DNA from: Leptolyngbyaceae cyanobacterium CSSed165cm_216
GTDB taxonomy: Bacteria; Cyanobacteriota; Cyanobacteriia; Phormidesmidales; Phormidesmidaceae
Length of the DNA: 9,631 nucleotides
Reading direction: 5' to 3'
Assembly: GCA_007135385.1 (NCBI GenBank)
Contig: SLIY01000371.1
Coordinates: 1-9,631, forward strand
Positions 7,310 through 9,631 of this stretch are shown piece after piece (position 1 is the first letter of the stretch; every line of letters begins with the position of its first letter). The position numbers and the translations under genes are program-made. The notes beneath the pieces are model-generated. The model worked only from the letters and a program-made list of their open reading frames with translations. It did not search any database and was not told the DNA's origin.

Positions 7310-7383
7310 TTGACCCTGGCAGGAAATGGTCAATGCGCAGACGATCCCACCTCAGCCCGACCCAGTTACTCGGAGTCATAACC

Positions 7384-7674
7384 ATGTCTAAGGAAAATGC
7401 ACTCTCATTTCTACAGCAGGCCGCTCAGGATCCTGATCTCAAGAGTCAGGTGCAGGCCATCGACGATCAACGTGAGTTAATTAACTTAGGAGAAACGAAA
7501 GGCTACGACTTTTCCCCCGACCATGTGCGCCAGGCTTTGCCGGTGATCAAAGAACAGAAAGGCTTTTTGGGCGATCTGGTGGAAGCCATTCTGGAGCTGT
7601 TCGGCCCCACCCACGACGACTATCCCAATACAGGGGTTCAGCCATTTAGTGGTGATCCGCCCTCGGGACACTAG
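7384..7674 (+). CDS. Nif11-domain small protein
   Basis: A 96-residue protein. Residues 1-51 fit the Nif11 family: SKENALSFLQQAAQDPDLK, then a Gln/Asp-rich helix, then GETKGYDFSPDHVRQAL. The family includes nitrogen-fixation-associated proteins of unknown role and, in cyanobacteria, leader peptides of ribosomally made natural products. Here the C-terminal part has an amphipathic stretch (FLGDLVEAILELFG, 61-74) and a Pro/Gly/Asp-rich tail, with no cysteine and no double-glycine cleavage site, and no modification enzyme or transporter for peptides lies nearby. It is therefore more likely a stand-alone Nif11 protein than a precursor. The ATG at 7384 is chosen because GGAG sits eight bases upstream and it gives the conserved SKENAL start; an in-frame ATG at 7333 would add an Arg-rich stretch unlike the family. 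Confidence 0.8.
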   Translation: MSKENALSFLQQAAQDPDLKSQVQAIDDQRELINLGETKGYDFSPDHVRQALPVIKEQKGFLGDLVEAILELFGPTHDDYPNTGVQPFSGDPPSGH

Positions 7675-7709
7675 GTTGAGGTAGCAGGGGACAGGTGTTG
7701 GGTGCTAGG
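7675..7709. repeat. Heptanucleotide tandem repeat, left arm of the second inverted pair
   Basis: Five 7-bp units in register that end in GG: GTTGAGG, TAGCAGG, GGACAGG, TGTTGGG and TGCTAGG. The first unit begins on the base after the Nif11 stop codon. Orientation and unit type match the left arm at 3045-3107. Confidence 0.65.
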
Positions 7710-7737
7710 AGCCCGACAACCGGATAACCCACCCCTA

Positions 7738-7753
7738 CCCCTCCCAGGAGGGG
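7738..7753. repeat. Short palindrome in the Nif11-gap spacer
   Basis: CCCCTC and GAGGGG surround a four-base CCAG loop. It sits between the two heptad arms, preceded by a C-rich run (ACCCACCCCTA). Similar C-rich hairpins recur between cyanobacterial genes as I recall, so this looks like one part of a mosaic of small repeats. Confidence 0.55.
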
Positions 7754-7762
7754 ATGCCGGAG

Positions 7763-7825
7763 CCTGAAACCCGATACCTGAAACTCGATACCTGAAACTC
7801 GATACCCGATACCTGCAACCCGATA
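7763..7825. repeat. Heptanucleotide tandem repeat (CCTGAAA / CYCGATA)
   Basis: Nine 7-bp units in perfect register. CCTGAAA or CCTGCAA alternates with CCCGATA or CTCGATA, so much of the array is a 14-bp repeat. It has the same CC-starting type and shares the unit CCCGATA with the arm at 3122-3177, more than 4 kb away. It runs directly into the terminator stem. Confidence 0.9.
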
Positions 7826-7859
7826 CCCCTAGGCCGCCTCCCACCGCCCTAGGGGTTTT
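7826..7859 (+). terminator. Terminator of the Nif11 gene
   Basis: CCCCTAGG (7826-7833) and CCTAGGGG (7848-7855) form an 8-bp stem around a 14-base loop and are followed by TTTT. The adjoining A7825-T7856 pair can extend it. It lies about 150 bases past the Nif11 stop codon and isolates that gene from the arsenate module. Confidence 0.72.
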
Positions 7860-7877
7860 CATTGTGATCTAGACAAC

Positions 7878-7905
7878 TTGACAAAACAACTTTTTTTGAA
7901 ATGAT
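7878..7905 (+). promoter_or_regulatory. Candidate promoter of the gap-arsJ unit
   Basis: A perfect TTGACA (7878-7883) is followed after 16 bases by AATGAT (7900-7905), a 4/6 match to the -10 consensus. A run of seven T residues lies in the spacer. It is just downstream of a terminator and about 75 bases before the gap start codon, which is where a promoter for this unit is expected. Confidence 0.5.
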
Positions 7906-7979
7906 TGGTTTACGATCGCAGCCTGCCCCTAAACCAGGGCCATGGTCTGCCATCAGTTCACGCTTGGAATCCAATCATT
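7900..7979 (+). promoter_or_regulatory. Inverted repeat flanking the gap leader
   Basis: AATGATTGG (7900-7908) recurs inverted as CCAATCATT (7971-7979), directly before the ATG at 7980. The second copy overlaps a small palindrome TTGGA-A-TCCAA (7964-7974). The first copy overlaps the candidate -10 box. This arrangement would suit a repressor such as an ArsR-family protein, or a leader hairpin if transcription starts further upstream. No known ArsR operator consensus was recognised. Confidence 0.35.
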
Positions 7980-8987
7980 ATGGTGAGAGTTGCCGTCAAT
8001 GGCTTTGGCCGCATTGGCCGGTTAGTGTTACGGGCAGGTTGGGGCTATCCAGAGCTGGAGTTCGTCCACATTAATGACGTTAAAGGCGGGACTGCCGCTG
8101 CTGCCCATCTGCTGAAATTTGACTCGGTCCATGGTCGCTGGGGGCCGGATGTGGTTGCCGCTGGGGACGAAAAAGTCACCATCGATGGCATCCCGCTGAG
8201 CTTCAGTAGCGAGGCGTTCCCTGGTGCTGTTCCCTGGGCGGACCATGGCATAGACCTGGTGCTCGAATGCTCGGGTAAGTTTCGTACTCCGGCCTTGCTA
8301 GACCCCTACTATCAACATGGGGTCAAGAAGGTGATCGTTGCCGCCCCCGTGAAAGCAGGGGCACTGAACGTGGTCTATGGCATCAATGATCACCATTACG
8401 ATCCGGCCCAGCACCACCTATTGACAGCAGCCTCCTGTACCACCAACTGCCTGGCCCCTGTGGTGAAGGTGATTCACGAGAGTTTAGGGATTCGCCACGG
8501 GGTGATCACCACTATCCATGACCACACCAATACCCAAACCATCGTGGATGCTCCCCACAAAGACTTGCGCCGTGCTCGGGCCACGGGTATGTCGCTGATT
8601 CCCACCACCACTGGCTCAGCGACGGCGATCACCCTAATTTATCCAGAGCTGAAAGGCAAACTCAACGGCCTAGCCGTGCGGGTCCCCCTGCTAAATGCCT
8701 CGCTGACGGACTGCGTCTTTGAAGTGGGCCGACCCACCACGGTGGCTGAGGTGAACCAACTGCTGAAGCAGGCCGCCGATGGCCCTCTGCATGGCATCCT
8801 GGGCTATGAAGAGCGCCCGCTGGTGTCTGTGGATTACAAGGACGACCCGCGATCGTCCATTATCGATGCCTTGTCCACCATGGTGGTGGATGGTACCCAA
8901 GTGAAGATTCTGGCCTGGTACGACAACGAGTGGGGCTACTCTTGCCGGATGGCAGACTTGGCCCGTAAAGTGGCCCAAAGCCTCTGA
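7980..8987 (+). CDS. ArsJ-associated glyceraldehyde-3-phosphate dehydrogenase
   Basis: Phosphorylating GAPDH that, with arsenate in place of phosphate, forms 1-arseno-3-phosphoglycerate for export by ArsJ. The 335-residue protein shows the nucleotide loop NGFGRIGR (7-14), Asp33 in HINDV (favouring NAD), the catalytic C153 in ASCTTNC, and H180 in TTIHDHTNTQ. The wording IHDHTNTQTIVDAPHKDLRR and the ending YDNEWGYSCRMADLARKVA fit the arsenic-linked group as I recall it, and differ from the photosynthetic Gap2 (which has VHSYTGDQ-like sequence) and glycolytic Gap1. The next gene is arsJ, which is the strongest context evidence. The ATG at 7980 gives the conserved MVRVAVNGFGR start; GGA lies 11 bases upstream, so the ribosome site is weak. 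The frame is open back to a TTG at 7905, but that extension is unlike any GAPDH. Cyanobacterial copies are sometimes called gap3. Confidence 0.93.
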   Translation: MVRVAVNGFGRIGRLVLRAGWGYPELEFVHINDVKGGTAAAAHLLKFDSVHGRWGPDVVAAGDEKVTIDGIPLSFSSEAFPGAVPWADHGIDLVLECSGKFRTPALLDPYYQHGVKKVIVAAPVKAGALNVVYGINDHHYDPAQHHLLTAASCTTNCLAPVVKVIHESLGIRHGVITTIHDHTNTQTIVDAPHKDLRRARATGMSLIPTTTGSATAITLIYPELKGKLNGLAVRVPLLNASLTDCVFEVGRPTTVAEVNQLLKQAADGPLHGILGYEERPLVSVDYKDDPRSSIIDALSTMVVDGTQVKILAWYDNEWGYSCRMADLARKVAQSL

Positions 8988-9027
8988 ACTGCTAGGCCCT
9001 AGCCTAATCACCCCATTCCCCGAAACA

Positions 9028-9049
9028 GGGCAGACGCATAGGTCTGCCT
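9028..9049. repeat. Short hairpin repeat between gap and arsJ
   Basis: GGCAGAC (9029-9035) pairs with GTCTGCC (9042-9048) around the loop GCATAG. No T-run follows, so it is not a proper terminator. Sequences of this kind (GGGCAGAC-n-GTCTGCC with a CTACC flank) resemble small dispersed palindromes I recall from filamentous cyanobacteria. Confidence 0.5.
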
Positions 9050-9056
9050 CTACCCT

Positions 9057-9112
9057 TTCCCCCTTCGTTTTTCGGTCTTCCCTTTTCGGTCTTCGTTTTT
9101 CCCTCTTCCCCC
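9057..9112. repeat. Pyrimidine-rich heptad array before arsJ
   Basis: Eight 7-bp units in register, every one starting TTC: TTCCCCC, TTCGTTT, TTCGGTC, TTCCCTT, then TTCGGTC, TTCGTTT, TTCCCTC and TTCCCCC. The unit order is almost a mirror image around TTCCCTT. The unit sequence is unrelated to the CCCGATA family but has the same period. The array and the C-rich tail after it run straight into the arsJ start codon. Confidence 0.88.
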
Positions 9113-9120
9113 CTTCCCCC

Positions 9121-9631
9121 ATGTCCCCCTCCACCTTCAAACCCGCTAGCCTACGCAACTACGCCATCATCACTGCAGCCTACTGGGGCTTCACCATCAC
9201 CGATGGGGCCCTACGGATGATGGTGCTGCTGCACTTCCATGTGTTAGGTTACACCTCCTTTGAAATTGCCATGCTGTTTCTCTTTTATGAGATTTTTGGC
9301 GTGGTGACCAATTTCCTGGGTGGCTGGATTGGCTCCCAGGTGGGGTTGCGGCTGACGCTATATGGGGGCATTGGCTTACAGGTGTTTGCCCTGGTGATGC
9401 TGGCCTTGCTGAATCCTGACTGGGTGGTGCCGGTACAGGTGGGGTATGTGATGGCGGCCCAGGCTTTTTCTGGCATTGCCAAAGACCTGACGAAGATGAG
9501 CTCTAAGAGCGCCATTCGCCTGGTGGTGCCCAAGGAAGCCGCATCGCGATTATTTAAGTGGGTAGCGGTCCTAACAGGATCTAAGAATGCCTTGAAGGGG
9601 GTGGGGTTTTTTGTCGGTGCTGCCCTGCTAC
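9121..9631 (+). CDS. arsJ: Organoarsenical efflux permease ArsJ (3' end outside the window)
   Basis: Inner-membrane major-facilitator transporter that expels 1-arseno-3-phosphoglycerate; once outside, the product breaks down to arsenate, so the pair gives arsenate resistance. 170 residues are present without a stop. Family hallmarks are LRNYAIITAAYWGFTITDGA (11-30), LRMMVLLHFHVLGY, YEIFGVVTNFLGGWIG (56-71), the cytoplasmic-loop sequence GIAKDLTKMSSKSAIR (118-133) and LFKWVAVLTGSKNALKGVGF (144-163). About four transmembrane helices are visible, near 14-36, 46-70, 79-97 and 103-121, with another beginning at the edge. It follows gap by 133 bases with no terminator, so co-transcription is likely. 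The ATG at 9121 has no Shine-Dalgarno: the 60 bases before it are almost pure pyrimidine. No later ATG would keep the conserved N-terminus. Confidence 0.93.
   Translation, partial: MSPSTFKPASLRNYAIITAAYWGFTITDGALRMMVLLHFHVLGYTSFEIAMLFLFYEIFGVVTNFLGGWIGSQVGLRLTLYGGIGLQVFALVMLALLNPDWVVPVQVGYVMAAQAFSGIAKDLTKMSSKSAIRLVVPKEAASRLFKWVAVLTGSKNALKGVGFFVGAALL

Larger units (their letters stand above)
6892..7383. other. Divergent intergenic region between clpC and the Nif11 gene
   Basis: About 490 bases without a supported gene. It holds a promoter candidate for clpC, two overlapping hairpins near that start, an AT-rich stretch (about 7080-7140), a small hairpin AGCGCT-CTGC-AGCGCT (7178-7193), and three 12-bp direct repeats upstream of the plus-strand gene. 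No tRNA-like or other RNA-gene fold was recognised. Confidence 0.7.

Noticed and set aside
7333..7383. Earlier ATG for the Nif11 protein
   Set aside because: No ribosome site precedes it and the added MRRRSHLSPTQLLGVIT is outside the family domain, while GGAG precedes the ATG at 7384.
7384..7674. Precursor of a lanthipeptide or other RiPP
   Set aside because: No cysteine, no double-glycine cleavage site and no modification or export genes within the window.
7763..7825. Possible CRISPR array
   Set aside because: Units are only 7 bp with no spacers and no cas genes are near; it is a simple tandem repeat.
7905..7979. N-terminal extension of the GAPDH from a TTG codon
   Set aside because: The added 25 residues match no GAPDH, cover the candidate -10 box, and the ATG at 7980 gives the conserved N-terminus exactly.
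9028..9049. Terminator between gap and arsJ
   Set aside because: The 7-bp stem is followed by TCTACCC with no T-run, so read-through into arsJ is expected.
8691..9158. Minus-strand open frame of 155 codons across the gap 3' end
   Set aside because: It is antisense to gap and arsJ; its Lys/Arg-rich start is only the heptad array read backwards.

Overview
The window is a stretch of cyanobacterial chromosome. Three things point there: the HIP1 octamer GCGATCGC occurs eight times in 9.6 kb (193, 1553, 2425, 2903, 4556, 5728, 6230 and 6860); a glutamyl-tRNA reductase sits next to a class II FBPase/SBPase, an order I recall from Synechococcus; and the intergenic spaces carry heptanucleotide tandem repeats (STRR type). 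Moderate GC content and the repeat load suggest a filamentous Leptolyngbya-like organism, but the genus is inference.

Left part, all on the minus strand: at the edge (1-351) decayed sequence with the recognisable N-terminus of a P-loop ATPase; hemA (358-1650, first committed step of tetrapyrrole synthesis); glpX (1921-2958, Calvin-cycle bisphosphatase) with a strong terminator; an inner-membrane-anchored protein with three SLH repeats (3183-4241); and clpC (4414-6891, Hsp100 chaperone of the Clp protease) with its own terminator and a promoter candidate in a long leader. Each gene appears to be its own transcription unit.

Right part, all on the plus strand: a roughly 490-bp divergent spacer holding three tandem 12-bp repeats; a 96-residue Nif11-domain protein with no cysteine and no RiPP enzymes next to it (7384-7674); a repeat-rich spacer ending in a terminator; then a two-gene arsenate module. 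That module is a GAPDH of the ArsJ-associated type (7980-8987) followed by the start of the MFS permease ArsJ (9121 to the window end, truncated). In this pathway GAPDH uses arsenate in place of phosphate to make 1-arseno-3-phosphoglycerate and ArsJ exports it. No arsR, arsC or arsB is visible.

The most unusual non-coding feature is a set of three heptad arrays. Two begin within about six bases of a stop codon and are built as inverted pairs (GG-ending heptads, then CC-starting heptads), so that they can fold back. The third is a pyrimidine-only tract that fills the place where the arsJ Shine-Dalgarno should be.
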